From: an uncultured bacterium
Lineage (GTDB): Bacteria; Bacillota_I; Bacilli_A; RF39; UBA660
Length of the DNA stretch: 12,223 nucleotides
Assembly (NCBI GenBank): GCA_949288625.1
Contig: CASEKZ010000063.1
Span: forward strand, 1-12,223
Reading direction: 5' to 3'
Translations under genes and position numbers: made by a program
Shown: in pieces, positions 1-6,489 of the stretch
Position numbering within the stretch: position 1 is the stretch's first letter
Layout: each line of letters starts with the position of its first letter
The notes under the pieces: model-generated
What the model was told of the DNA's origin: nothing
What the model saw: only the letters and a program-made list of their open reading frames with translations
Databases searched by the model: none

Positions 1-49
1 CACTAATTTTTTTAAATGGATCATCTTGTAATTTCATTTCATGTAACAT
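1..49 (-). CDS. Start of an ASCH-domain-like protein (partial)
   Basis: Only the first 16 codons are in the window; the rest lies beyond position 1. The start is ATG at 49, with an AGGAGG ribosome binding site at 57-62 and a 7-base spacer. The peptide MLHEMKLQDDPFKKIS resembles the N-terminus of small bacterial ASCH-domain proteins, which typically open with a HEMKLQ-x-x-PF pattern before a K-T-x-E-x-R segment. ASCH domains are thought to bind RNA or modified nucleotides. The family call rests on this short N-terminus alone. The gene starts directly after the terminator-like hairpin at 63-94, leaving no room for a promoter between hairpin and ribosome binding site. The reading frame itself is well supported. 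Confidence 0.5.
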   Translation of the reverse strand, partial: MLHEMKLQDDPFKKIS

Positions 50-62
50 ATTTATTCCTCCT

Positions 63-94
63 ATAAAAAAGAAAAAGCCCTATAAACTAGAGCT
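63..94 (-). terminator. Rho-independent terminator after the 63-residue gene
   Basis: On the minus strand AGCTCTA pairs with TAGGGCT (88-94 with 76-82, one G-U pair) around a 5-base loop. The T-rich run TTTTCTTTTTT follows. It begins one base after the TAA stop at 96-98 and ends against the AGGAGG of the next gene, so it could also act as an attenuator for that gene. Confidence 0.7.
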
Positions 95-95
95 A

Positions 96-287
96 TTAAT
101 TTTTATTTTTAGTTAATATAAATCCTACTAATCCAACAATAACAATAATCATTCCAATTATCACAATTCCACCATTACTTTCCTTACCAGCAACAGCTTC
201 TTTTGCAATTGATAAAGTATATAAAGAATCATAAGCTTTTAATGAAATTTTATCTAAAAAACCCATTGTATTATTTACTTCTGTCAT
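96..287 (-). CDS. Small single-pass membrane protein of unknown function (63 aa)
   Basis: I do not recognise this protein. It has a polar, possibly amphipathic N-terminal half (residues 1-39), a clear hydrophobic segment at about 41-59 and a short basic tail (TKNKN). The expected topology is a single membrane anchor. Its ATG at 287 shares a base with the TAA stop of the upstream sensor-like gene (TAATG), and an AGGTGA ribosome binding site lies at the end of that gene, so translation is probably coupled. The strict coupling suggests it works with the upstream membrane protein, perhaps as a partner subunit; this is inference. There is a Gly-Gly at 39-40, but the preceding region does not look like a double-glycine leader. 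A terminator follows the stop directly. Confidence 0.75.
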   Translation of the reverse strand: MTEVNNTMGFLDKISLKAYDSLYTLSIAKEAVAGKESNGGIVIIGMIIVIVGLVGFILTKNKN

Positions 288-967
288 TATTCATTCACCT
301 TCTTATGCTTTATTGGTTCATTTTGTGAATTATTAGTAGTAAAGTATACAAGATAAGTTACAAAAGTTTGAACTGATGTCGATAATAAAAGTTGTGGATA
401 CGAAGACTGAATAATTGAAACTAAAGCACCTAATGAAATAAAAACAAATAGTGGTGCGTATTTTACAGCTATACCTTTTTTAAAATATTTAAACATTATT
501 AATAAACATATTATACTACAGCATAATGAATAATTATAAACAAAATCAACGGCAGGTCCCGAACTATATATTATAATGCCATCATTGATATTATAATATA
601 ACGGAATACAAAAATCATAAATTAAAGCGACTAGAAAAATAGCACCTAATACCAATACGTATTTTTTCATTTTATTAATATTTATTCCAGAAATTATAAG
701 TACATAAACTATAAATAAACTTATCCATACCATATGATATACTAACATTAGTCTTAATACTATATCATTTAAAAATTCATAAGATTTATAATTACTACCT
801 AAAAACAATCCTGCAACTTCCAATAGTAATCCAATTAAATTAACTATTAACAAAATTCTTAGTATACTATTTTCCCTATTCTTTTTATATTTTTTTGAAA
901 AAATTATTACCATGAGTAATATACAATAAAATAAACTACACACCGAAAAAAATATTGTTGGATTCAT
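287..967 (-). CDS. Multi-pass membrane protein resembling a histidine kinase sensor half without kinase
   Basis: The start is taken at ATG 967 (226 aa) because a TGGAGGT ribosome binding site lies 6 bases upstream at 974-980; an in-frame ATG at 997 would add 10 residues but has no such site. Seven hydrophobic segments fall at about 4-23, 36-57, 69-93, 103-124, 142-162, 170-188 and 193-210. The last segments (FVTYLVYFTTNN) resemble the end of the membrane sensor region of histidine kinases from uncultured Bacilli and Clostridia, where a YFTIENPD-like stretch leads into the coiled coil and H-box. Here the protein ends 16 residues later, with no H-box and no ATP-binding domain. It may be a truncated kinase or a genuine stand-alone sensor or transport component. 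The fact that it keeps a good ribosome binding site and coupling to the next gene argues that it is expressed. Confidence 0.65.
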   Translation of the reverse strand: MNPTIFFSVCSLFYCILLMVIIFSKKYKKNRENSILRILLIVNLIGLLLEVAGLFLGSNYKSYEFLNDIVLRLMLVYHMVWISLFIVYVLIISGININKMKKYVLVLGAIFLVALIYDFCIPLYYNINDGIIIYSSGPAVDFVYNYSLCCSIICLLIMFKYFKKGIAVKYAPLFVFISLGALVSIIQSSYPQLLLSTSVQTFVTYLVYFTTNNSQNEPIKHKKVNE

Positions 968-985
968 ATTATTACCTCCAATTAG

Positions 986-994
986 ATTATACCA
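986..994 (-). promoter_or_regulatory. Candidate extended -10 promoter for the sensor-like gene
   Basis: TGGTATAAT on the minus strand is a perfect extended -10 element (TGnTATAAT). There is no good -35 at 17 bases (AGAAAA). The start of transcription would be near 979, giving a very short leader that may clip the ribosome binding site at 974-980, so support is moderate. Confidence 0.4.
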
Positions 995-1021
995 CACATC
1001 ATAAAAATTTTTCTTACTTAT

Positions 1022-3007
1022 TTATAATACCTTTACAGAATGTTTTATCTTCTTTACATTAGAATCGACAAACTTTTTATCAACAAAGTCAATGTTATAC
1101 CTAACACTATTACCTAAAAGTTTTTCATCTCTCATTATATCTTCTATATATTTAATAACTTCTTCCTTAGATAAAGCTTTTTCAACGCTTAACTCAGGAT
1201 TATATTCAATATTTAAGTCATAATCATAATTAGCATCCTTAATAGGTATTATTTTAGCATGTAAAACACCTGGTATGGTAGAAGCAATATCCTCAATTCG
1301 TAAAGCCACTATGTTAACTTTATTGTTTTTTGTTAGTGGAATATCCTGTCTTACTTTATAAGATGTAGGCCTATGAAATTCTTCTATGTTTTTGTTTACT
1401 AAACCTATGATTTCAGATAATGTATCTTCAACACTATTATAATCTTTTAATACGATATGGGCACTTGGTACCTGACCTTCTTTTTTATCATACATAGCAA
1501 CAACACTACATTTTAAAACGTTTTCATGGCTTTCTATTACTCTTTCAATTTCAACAGGAGAAAATTTAAATCCGCTTCTTGCTATTACATTCTTTAAACG
1601 TCCCATATAAAAGCCAAATCCATCAGAATCTTTCATGCCTAAATCGCCCATGTGAACCCAAACCTTACCATCAGAATGTTTTTTAAATATTTTATTCGTT
1701 TCATCTTCATCTTTGTAATATCCCATCGTTACAGTTGAACCGGAAATTGCGATTTCACCTACTTTTCCAACTGGTAGCATCTCTTCTGTATCCGGAACAA
1801 AAATTTCAAATTCAGTTTCTCCCAATGGCTTGCCCAAAGATCCTTTTTTCTTATCATGATTTAAATTTGTTAAGGCACAGGCAGTAACTTCTGTTGATCC
1901 ATATCCATCAATTACTTTTAATAATGAGCGATGCTGATTAAGAAAACTATTAATTCGATCCTCTACACTAGAAAAACCATCTCCTCCAGATCCAGCAAGC
2001 TTTAAATAACTCATATCCTCATCATCAAACATATTACTCTTAGTTAAAGCATCCCAATGAGCTGGAGTAACCGTTGTATAATTAGGTTTATACTTTTTCA
2101 TCAAACCAGGAAAATTTTTAGGATTCATTTCAGGTATTATAATAACTTCTACTTCATGGCAAAGAGCTGTATGAGTAGTTATCCTACCAAATTCAACAAA
2201 TACTGGTAATACTTGTAAATAAGAATCTCCTGGTATAAATTCCTGCTTTGAAATATAATAATTCTTAACTATTGAGTTAATATTATTATTTGATTCCATA
2301 ACCATTTTTGGAGTACTTGAAGTTCCGCTTGTATTAACCAAACTACAAATTGCATTATCATCATACTCAACTTCTTTAGCTAGTCCTTTATTTTTAGAAC
2401 CGATTTTCATTAATTCTTTCCAATTTATATTATTAACATAATCAGGTGTCGGTTGCTTTTGCTTTTTCTTTCCTTTTTGTGCAATAAATTTAAATATTTC
2501 TGGAAATGGTTCCAAAACAGACGTTGATATTAAATTTTTTACCTTTGTACCTTTTATTCCCTCGAATACGTTTTTTTCTATTTCTGGTTGATCCAAATAA
2601 AACATGTATTTTGATTCGGTTTCATTAAGGAAATGATTTATTGATTCAATCGTTGCATTAGGATAAATATAGTGTGGTATAGCACCAATTTTATTTAGCG
2701 CATAATCCATGTATATTGTCTCTGGTGTATTAGAAGAGCACATCGTTACTATATCACCTTTTTTTATTCCTATCAAAACTAACGCATCAGCGGTTTTATC
2801 AATTTTTTCAATTAATTCTCTTCTAGATATTTTTACATCTTTATACACCCTATTTAAATCGACAGAATCTTCTGGCGTAGGTCCTTTTTCAATTGGTATT
2901 GCGTAAGTAAGTGCGGTTTTATCCAAAAACTTATTACTATCAGTCATAAAATAATTATATTTTGTTCTTCTTGTGTTAAATATGTCTTCTTTTCTCATAT
3001 TTTCCAT
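1022..3007 (-). CDS. AMP-dependent synthetase/ligase (acyl-adenylate-forming enzyme)
   Basis: This enzyme of the ANL superfamily activates a carboxylic acid with ATP to an acyl-AMP, usually followed by transfer to CoA or a carrier protein. Visible motifs, numbered from ATG 3007 (661 aa), are the P-loop TSGTSSTPK at 226-234, DGYGSTE at 367-373, GDLG at 454-457, GR at 469-470, the hinge-like RSGFKFSPVEIE near 477-488, and the catalytic lysine K563 in PLTKNNKVN. About 95 residues follow that lysine, more than in ordinary acyl-CoA synthetases. The substrate is unknown; overall it resembles medium- or long-chain fatty acid ligases. Starts at 3007 and 2998 both share the GGGAGGG at 3011-3017 with imperfect spacing (3 and 12 bases), so the exact start is uncertain. 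An in-frame ATG at 3088 reads through the terminator hairpin and is unlikely. Confidence 0.85.
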   Translation of the reverse strand: MENMRKEDIFNTRRTKYNYFMTDSNKFLDKTALTYAIPIEKGPTPEDSVDLNRVYKDVKISRRELIEKIDKTADALVLIGIKKGDIVTMCSSNTPETIYMDYALNKIGAIPHYIYPNATIESINHFLNETESKYMFYLDQPEIEKNVFEGIKGTKVKNLISTSVLEPFPEIFKFIAQKGKKKQKQPTPDYVNNINWKELMKIGSKNKGLAKEVEYDDNAICSLVNTSGTSSTPKMVMESNNNINSIVKNYYISKQEFIPGDSYLQVLPVFVEFGRITTHTALCHEVEVIIIPEMNPKNFPGLMKKYKPNYTTVTPAHWDALTKSNMFDDEDMSYLKLAGSGGDGFSSVEDRINSFLNQHRSLLKVIDGYGSTEVTACALTNLNHDKKKGSLGKPLGETEFEIFVPDTEEMLPVGKVGEIAISGSTVTMGYYKDEDETNKIFKKHSDGKVWVHMGDLGMKDSDGFGFYMGRLKNVIARSGFKFSPVEIERVIESHENVLKCSVVAMYDKKEGQVPSAHIVLKDYNSVEDTLSEIIGLVNKNIEEFHRPTSYKVRQDIPLTKNNKVNIVALRIEDIASTIPGVLHAKIIPIKDANYDYDLNIEYNPELSVEKALSKEEVIKYIEDIMRDEKLLGNSVRYNIDFVDKKFVDSNVKKIKHSVKVL

Positions 3008-3038
3008 AACCCTCCCATTTTCTATAATTAATTTTAAC

Positions 3039-3067
3039 ATTTTAATATGTAAAGTGCAATATGTAAA
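3039..3067 (-). promoter_or_regulatory. Candidate promoter for the AMP ligase gene
   Basis: On the minus strand, TTTACA (3062-3067) lies 17 bases from TAAAAT (3039-3044); each matches consensus at 5 of 6 positions. It sits immediately downstream of the terminator hairpin, so the ligase can be transcribed independently of ligA. Confidence 0.5.
3044..3067 (-). repeat. 10-base direct repeat overlapping the ligase promoter
   Basis: TTTACATATT occurs twice, at 3058-3067 and 3044-3053, separated by GCAC. The centre-to-centre distance is 14 bases. It covers the -35 element, the spacer and the edge of the -10, the position expected of an operator for a direct-repeat-binding regulator. No regulator can be named. 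Confidence 0.6.
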
Positions 3068-3100
3068 CAAAAAGACTAGCACGTGCAAGTACTAGTCTTT
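3065..3100 (-). terminator. Terminator hairpin between ligA and the AMP ligase gene
   Basis: AAAGACTAG pairs with CTAGTCTTT (3092-3100 with 3071-3079), a perfect 9-bp stem. On the minus strand the T-run continues as TTGTTT. It probably ends the ligA transcript and any short transcript started at 3158-3186. Part of the loop can instead pair with the sequence just upstream (see findings). Confidence 0.75.
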
Positions 3101-3140
3101 ATTTACCTGCACAAATATATGTTCCTGTACAAGCAAACAT
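3099..3140 (-). other. Possible 13-codon leader ORF before the terminator hairpin
   Basis: ATG at 3140 opens MFACTGTYICAGK and ends at TAA 3099-3101, overlapping the first base of the hairpin. It contains a repeated C-x-G unit six codons apart (CTG, CAG). No ribosome binding site precedes the ATG; if the promoter at 3158-3186 is used, the leader before it would be only about 10 bases. It may be a leader peptide or a chance ORF in a short RNA. Confidence 0.25.
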
Positions 3141-3157
3141 AATAATTTACGACAATT

Positions 3158-3186
3158 ATATTAATCGTAAAACGTTTATTTGTCAA
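3158..3186 (-). promoter_or_regulatory. Candidate promoter just downstream of ligA
   Basis: A perfect TTGACA at 3181-3186 lies 17 bases from TAATAT at 3158-3163 on the minus strand. A better TATAAT overlaps at 3155-3160 but with a 20-base spacer. Transcription would start near 3150 and meet the hairpin at 3071-3100, giving an RNA of about 85 bases if terminated, or a leader to the AMP ligase gene if not. Confidence 0.45.
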
Positions 3187-3192
3187 GTATAA

Positions 3193-5169
3193 TTATTTAA
3201 TTAATTCTTCAATATCTTTTTCTTCATATATATTAATTCCTAGTTTTAAAGCTTTATCATATTTACTGCCAGGCTTATCACCTACGATAACACCAGTAGT
3301 TTTCCTAGTTACGCTTGATGTTACTTTAGCTCCTTTATTCTCTAATATCTTTGTTAATTCTTCTCTTTTATATTTTTGCAAAGTACCCGTTAAAACGAAT
3401 GTCATTCCTTCTAGTTTATCATCTAAACCGGTATCTAAATATTCAAAATTTAAACCTATACTCTTTAATTCGTTTATTAAAGATAAGTTTTTTTCGTTAC
3501 TTAAGTACTCCTTTACACTTTTTGCAATAATAGCACCAATATCATTAATGTTTGTAAGTTCTTCTTCTGATGCTTTAATTAAATTGTCTATTGTTTTATA
3601 CCTTTTAGCCAAAACCTTAGCTGTTTTTTTGCCAACGTGTCTTATTCCTAGAGCAAAAAGCACTTTTTCTAAAGAATTGCTTTTAGAATTTTCTATACTT
3701 GAAAGTAGGTTATTAATGCTTTTTTCTCCAAATCCTTCAAGTTCCATTAATTCTTCTTTGTGGTTATCTAAATGATAAATATCAGATATATCTTTAATAA
3801 AACCCATGTTGTAAAAATCTTCTATTATTCTTTCACCTAAACCATCGATATTCATAGTATCCCGTGATGCAAAATGAATCAAACCCTCAATCTTTCTGGC
3901 TGGACAATAATTATTTTTACAAAAGTAGTTTGCATCTTCCTTTACGAGTCTTGATCCACACATAGGACAATTTTCAATCATCATAAAAGGTGTTTCATAA
4001 CCCGTTCTTCTTTCTTTTTTTACTTCTACTACCTCTGGTATTACGTCACCAGCCTTTCTAATTGAAATTATATCTCCTACCCGAACGTCTTTATCTAGGC
4101 AGTAATCTTCATTATGAAGTGTAGCTTTAGACACAACCGAGCCTGAAACATGAACTGGATCAAATATCGCGTTAGGAGTAATCTTACCTGTCCTTCCAAC
4201 GGTAAATTTTATTTCTTTTAACTTGGTTAATACCTCTTTCGCTGGAAATTTATAAGCGATGCCCCACCTTGGTACCCTTTGGGTAAATCCTAGCTTTGCC
4301 TCATCTTCTAAGCTATTAACCTTTAAAACAACACCATCAATTTCAAATGGTAAATCTTCTCTTTTTTCACCTAAAGACTCAATATAACTTATTATTTCAT
4401 CTGTGTTTTTAGCAAGACCATTTAATTTATAATTAGTTAAAAAACCTAGTTCTTTTAAAAACTTTAAAGCATCAGACTGCGTTTTTATTCCGTATTCATC
4501 CGGATTAGGAATAAAATAAGCCATGAAATCTAATCCTCTTTTGGCCGCTACGGAACTATCTAGTTGTCTTACCGAACCAGCCGCAGCATTTCTTGGATTT
4601 GCAAATAAAGCCTCATTATTTTGCTTTCGTTCTTCATTACACTTTTCAAAGGATTTCTTACTCATGTATATTTCGCCACGAACCTCTATGTCTATTTCTT
4701 TATTAAGATTTAAAGGAACGGACTTTATAGTCGTAACGTTATGAGTAATATCCTCTCCTGTCATACCATCACCACGGGTTGCAGCTCTAGCTAAAATTCC
4801 TTTTTCATATATTAAAGAACCAGATAGACCATCCATTTTAGGCTCTAATGTGTACGTGGCATTAGGACAAGTTTTTCTTATTCTTTCATCAAATGATTTT
4901 ATCTCATCTTCATTAAATATATCATCAAAAGAAAGCATTGGACTTTTATGAGTTACTTTTTCAAATTTATCAACAACCATCCCACCTACTTTATTAGTTG
5001 GAGAATTTTTTAGTTTATACTCAGGATATTTTTTTTCTAGGTTTAATAGTTCCCTATAATAATCGTCATACTCTTGGTCAGTAATAGAAGGATTATCATT
5101 TACATAATACTCCATACTGGCTTTATTAATTATGTCTGTTAATTCTTTTATTCTATTTTTAATATCCAT
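3193..5169 (-). CDS. ligA: NAD-dependent DNA ligase LigA
   Basis: LigA seals nicks between Okazaki fragments and in repair, using NAD+ to form an enzyme-AMP intermediate. The 658-residue length is normal. Domains in order: N-terminal NMN-binding region (about 1-70); adenylation domain with the adenylated lysine K111 in KMDG; TRGDG at 131-135, VRGE at 163-166, FEIDGVVLKV from 275 and YKFPA near 306-310; OB fold; a C4 zinc finger with C401, C404, C417 and C422; helix-hairpin-helix repeats (about 430-560); and a C-terminal BRCT domain (about 585-658). ATG at 5169 follows an AGGTGA ribosome binding site. In many Bacilli ligA follows pcrA; here it lies downstream of recA, separated by the recA terminator, so it needs its own promoter. 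Confidence 0.98.
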   Translation of the reverse strand: MDIKNRIKELTDIINKASMEYYVNDNPSITDQEYDDYYRELLNLEKKYPEYKLKNSPTNKVGGMVVDKFEKVTHKSPMLSFDDIFNEDEIKSFDERIRKTCPNATYTLEPKMDGLSGSLIYEKGILARAATRGDGMTGEDITHNVTTIKSVPLNLNKEIDIEVRGEIYMSKKSFEKCNEERKQNNEALFANPRNAAAGSVRQLDSSVAAKRGLDFMAYFIPNPDEYGIKTQSDALKFLKELGFLTNYKLNGLAKNTDEIISYIESLGEKREDLPFEIDGVVLKVNSLEDEAKLGFTQRVPRWGIAYKFPAKEVLTKLKEIKFTVGRTGKITPNAIFDPVHVSGSVVSKATLHNEDYCLDKDVRVGDIISIRKAGDVIPEVVEVKKERRTGYETPFMMIENCPMCGSRLVKEDANYFCKNNYCPARKIEGLIHFASRDTMNIDGLGERIIEDFYNMGFIKDISDIYHLDNHKEELMELEGFGEKSINNLLSSIENSKSNSLEKVLFALGIRHVGKKTAKVLAKRYKTIDNLIKASEEELTNINDIGAIIAKSVKEYLSNEKNLSLINELKSIGLNFEYLDTGLDDKLEGMTFVLTGTLQKYKREELTKILENKGAKVTSSVTRKTTGVIVGDKPGSKYDKALKLGINIYEEKDIEELIK

Positions 5170-5185
5170 TTTATCACCTACGTTA

Positions 5186-5191
5186 ATTATA
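5186..5191 (-). promoter_or_regulatory. Possible -10 element for ligA
   Basis: TATAAT on the minus strand lies 16 bases upstream of the ligA ATG. There is no recognisable -35 (TAGAAA at 17 bases), and the leader would be very short. A promoter is expected somewhere in 5170-5286 because the recA terminator lies upstream. Confidence 0.3.
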
Positions 5192-5282
5192 CAATATATA
5201 AAAATTTATTTCTATAATTACTAATTAAGTTCTTTTACTTTATCATTTTTATATGAATAACTTAAATTCTTTATTATTTGTT

Positions 5283-5316
5283 AAAAAACTAAGTAGTTTA
5301 CAATTACTACTTAGTT
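5283..5316 (-). terminator. recA terminator
   Basis: AACTAAGTAG (5287-5296) pairs perfectly with CTACTTAGTT (5307-5316), and the closing A-T pair 5306/5297 makes 11 bp. A T-run follows on the minus strand. The recA stop TAG (5307-5309) is inside the stem and is followed directly by a TAA in the same frame. Confidence 0.9.
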
Positions 5317-6329
5317 TCCTTTTTATCACCTTTACTTAAAATACCATGGCTTTCACGAACTTTATCTTCAATTTCTTTCATTATATCTGGATTATTCTTT
5401 AAGAATGCTTTTGCGTTTTCTTTACCTTGACCAATTTTTTCACCCTTATAAGCGTACCATGCACCACTTTTATCAACAATTCCTATTTCAGAAGCCAAGT
5501 CAAGTATTTCACCTTCCCTTGAAACCCCATGTCCATACATAATTTCTACGCTTGCGGTTTTAAAAGGAGGAGCAACCTTATTTTTAACAACCTTAACGTT
5601 TGTTTTGTTTCCTATTACATTATCACCATTTTTAATTTGTTCACCTCGTCTTACATCTAACCTTATTGTTGCATAAAACTTTAATGCACGTCCACCAGTT
5701 GTAGTTTCAGGGTTACCAAATAACACTCCTACTTTTTCTCTTAACTGATTAATAAAAATCGCGATTGTATTTGTTTTACTAATTGTTCCTGATAGTTTTC
5801 TTAAAGACTGACTCATTAAGCGCGCTTGCAATCCAACGTGAGAATCGCCCATTTCACCTTCTATTTCGGCTTGTGGAACAAGTGCCGCAACCGAATCAAT
5901 TACAACGATGTTAATCGCTTCACTCTTAACTAATGCATCACAAATCTCTAATGCCTGCTCACCTGTATCTGGTTGCGATAGCAAAAGTTCGTTTATATCA
6001 ACACCTAAGTTTTTAGCATATACAGGATCTAATGCATGCTCAGCATCAATGAACGCAGCCCTGCCACCAGCTTTTTGAACCTCAGCAATTGCCTGAAGTG
6101 CAAACGTTGTTTTACCAGAAGATTCAGGCCCATATATTTCAATTATTCTTCCTTTAGGATAGCCCCCTACTCCTAGTGCGATATCAAGTGCAAGCGAACC
6201 ACTAGATACAACGTCTATCTCATTATGTCTATCCTCACCAAGTTTCATTACTGAACCTTTACCAAATTGTTTTTCTATGTCTTGAAGAACCTGCTCCAAA
6301 GTCTTGTCTCCGCTAGTTTTTTTTACCAT
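5307..6329 (-). CDS. recA: Recombinase RecA
   Basis: RecA forms ATP-dependent filaments on single-stranded DNA for strand exchange and stimulates LexA self-cleavage in the SOS response. At 340 residues it is a normal length. The Walker A motif GPESSGKT is at 67-74, followed by FIDAEHALDP, the Walker B-like INIVVIDSVAALVP, and the loop region QLREKVGVLFGNPETTTGG. ATG at 6329 has a GGGAGGA ribosome binding site at good spacing. The gene is monocistronic: a promoter and LexA box lie upstream and a terminator directly after. In many Bacilli cinA lies between pgsA and recA; it is absent here, as is rny downstream. Confidence 0.99.
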   Translation of the reverse strand: MVKKTSGDKTLEQVLQDIEKQFGKGSVMKLGEDRHNEIDVVSSGSLALDIALGVGGYPKGRIIEIYGPESSGKTTFALQAIAEVQKAGGRAAFIDAEHALDPVYAKNLGVDINELLLSQPDTGEQALEICDALVKSEAINIVVIDSVAALVPQAEIEGEMGDSHVGLQARLMSQSLRKLSGTISKTNTIAIFINQLREKVGVLFGNPETTTGGRALKFYATIRLDVRRGEQIKNGDNVIGNKTNVKVVKNKVAPPFKTASVEIMYGHGVSREGEILDLASEIGIVDKSGAWYAYKGEKIGQGKENAKAFLKNNPDIMKEIEDKVRESHGILSKGDKKETK

Positions 6330-6359
6330 TTATATCCTCCCAATCATTAATACAAAAAC

Positions 6360-6388
6360 ATTATAAATGATAAAAAAATAAAAATCAA
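6360..6388 (-). promoter_or_regulatory. recA promoter
   Basis: TTGATT (6383-6388) and TATAAT (6360-6365) are separated by 17 bases on the minus strand. The -10 is perfect and the -35 matches at 4 of 6 positions. It lies about 30 bases upstream of the recA ATG and just downstream of the LexA box. Confidence 0.75.
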
Positions 6389-6397
6389 GTGTTTTTT

Positions 6398-6411
6398 CGA
6401 ACAAACGTTTG
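6398..6411. promoter_or_regulatory. LexA (SOS) box of recA
   Basis: CGAACAAACGTTTG fits the Bacillus-type LexA operator CGAACRNRYGTTYG at every position. It lies about 10 bases upstream of the recA -35 element. This implies that the organism has LexA and that recA is DNA-damage inducible. Confidence 0.9.
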
Positions 6412-6433
6412 AATTTTGTAGAATTTTACATGT

Positions 6434-6470
6434 AAAAAATAAAACACCCTTTATCTAAATAGGATGTTTT
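6434..6470 (-). terminator. Terminator of the pgsA transcript
   Basis: On the minus strand AAAACATCCT (6461-6470) pairs with AGGGTGTTTT (6441-6450) with one G-U pair, and then comes ATTTTTT. It lies 20 bases past the pgsA stop and separates pgsA from recA. Confidence 0.85.
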
Positions 6471-6489
6471 GATAATTTTTCTTAACAAT

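Noticed and set aside
968..997. Start of the sensor-like gene at ATG 997
   Set aside because: It would place the candidate -10 and the TGGAGGT ribosome binding site inside the coding region; ATG 967 has that site at proper spacing.
2709..2906. Plus-strand open frame inside the AMP ligase gene
   Set aside because: It is antisense to a strongly supported coding region, has no ribosome binding site, and matches no family. The same applies to plus-strand frames at 3548-3775 and 4523-4744 inside ligA, and at 7964-8182 opposite gpsB.
3008..3088. N-terminal extension of the AMP ligase from ATG 3088
   Set aside because: The added 27 codons run through the terminator stem, the -35/-10 elements and the direct repeat, and there is no ribosome binding site. 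Start at 3007 or 2998 is far more likely.
3065..3113. H-type pseudoknot (preQ1-like riboswitch) formed by the alternative stem and the terminator stem together
   Set aside because: The third connector would be only 2 bases and would have to span a 10-bp stem, which is sterically implausible. The two structures are better read as alternatives, and no known riboswitch consensus is recognised.
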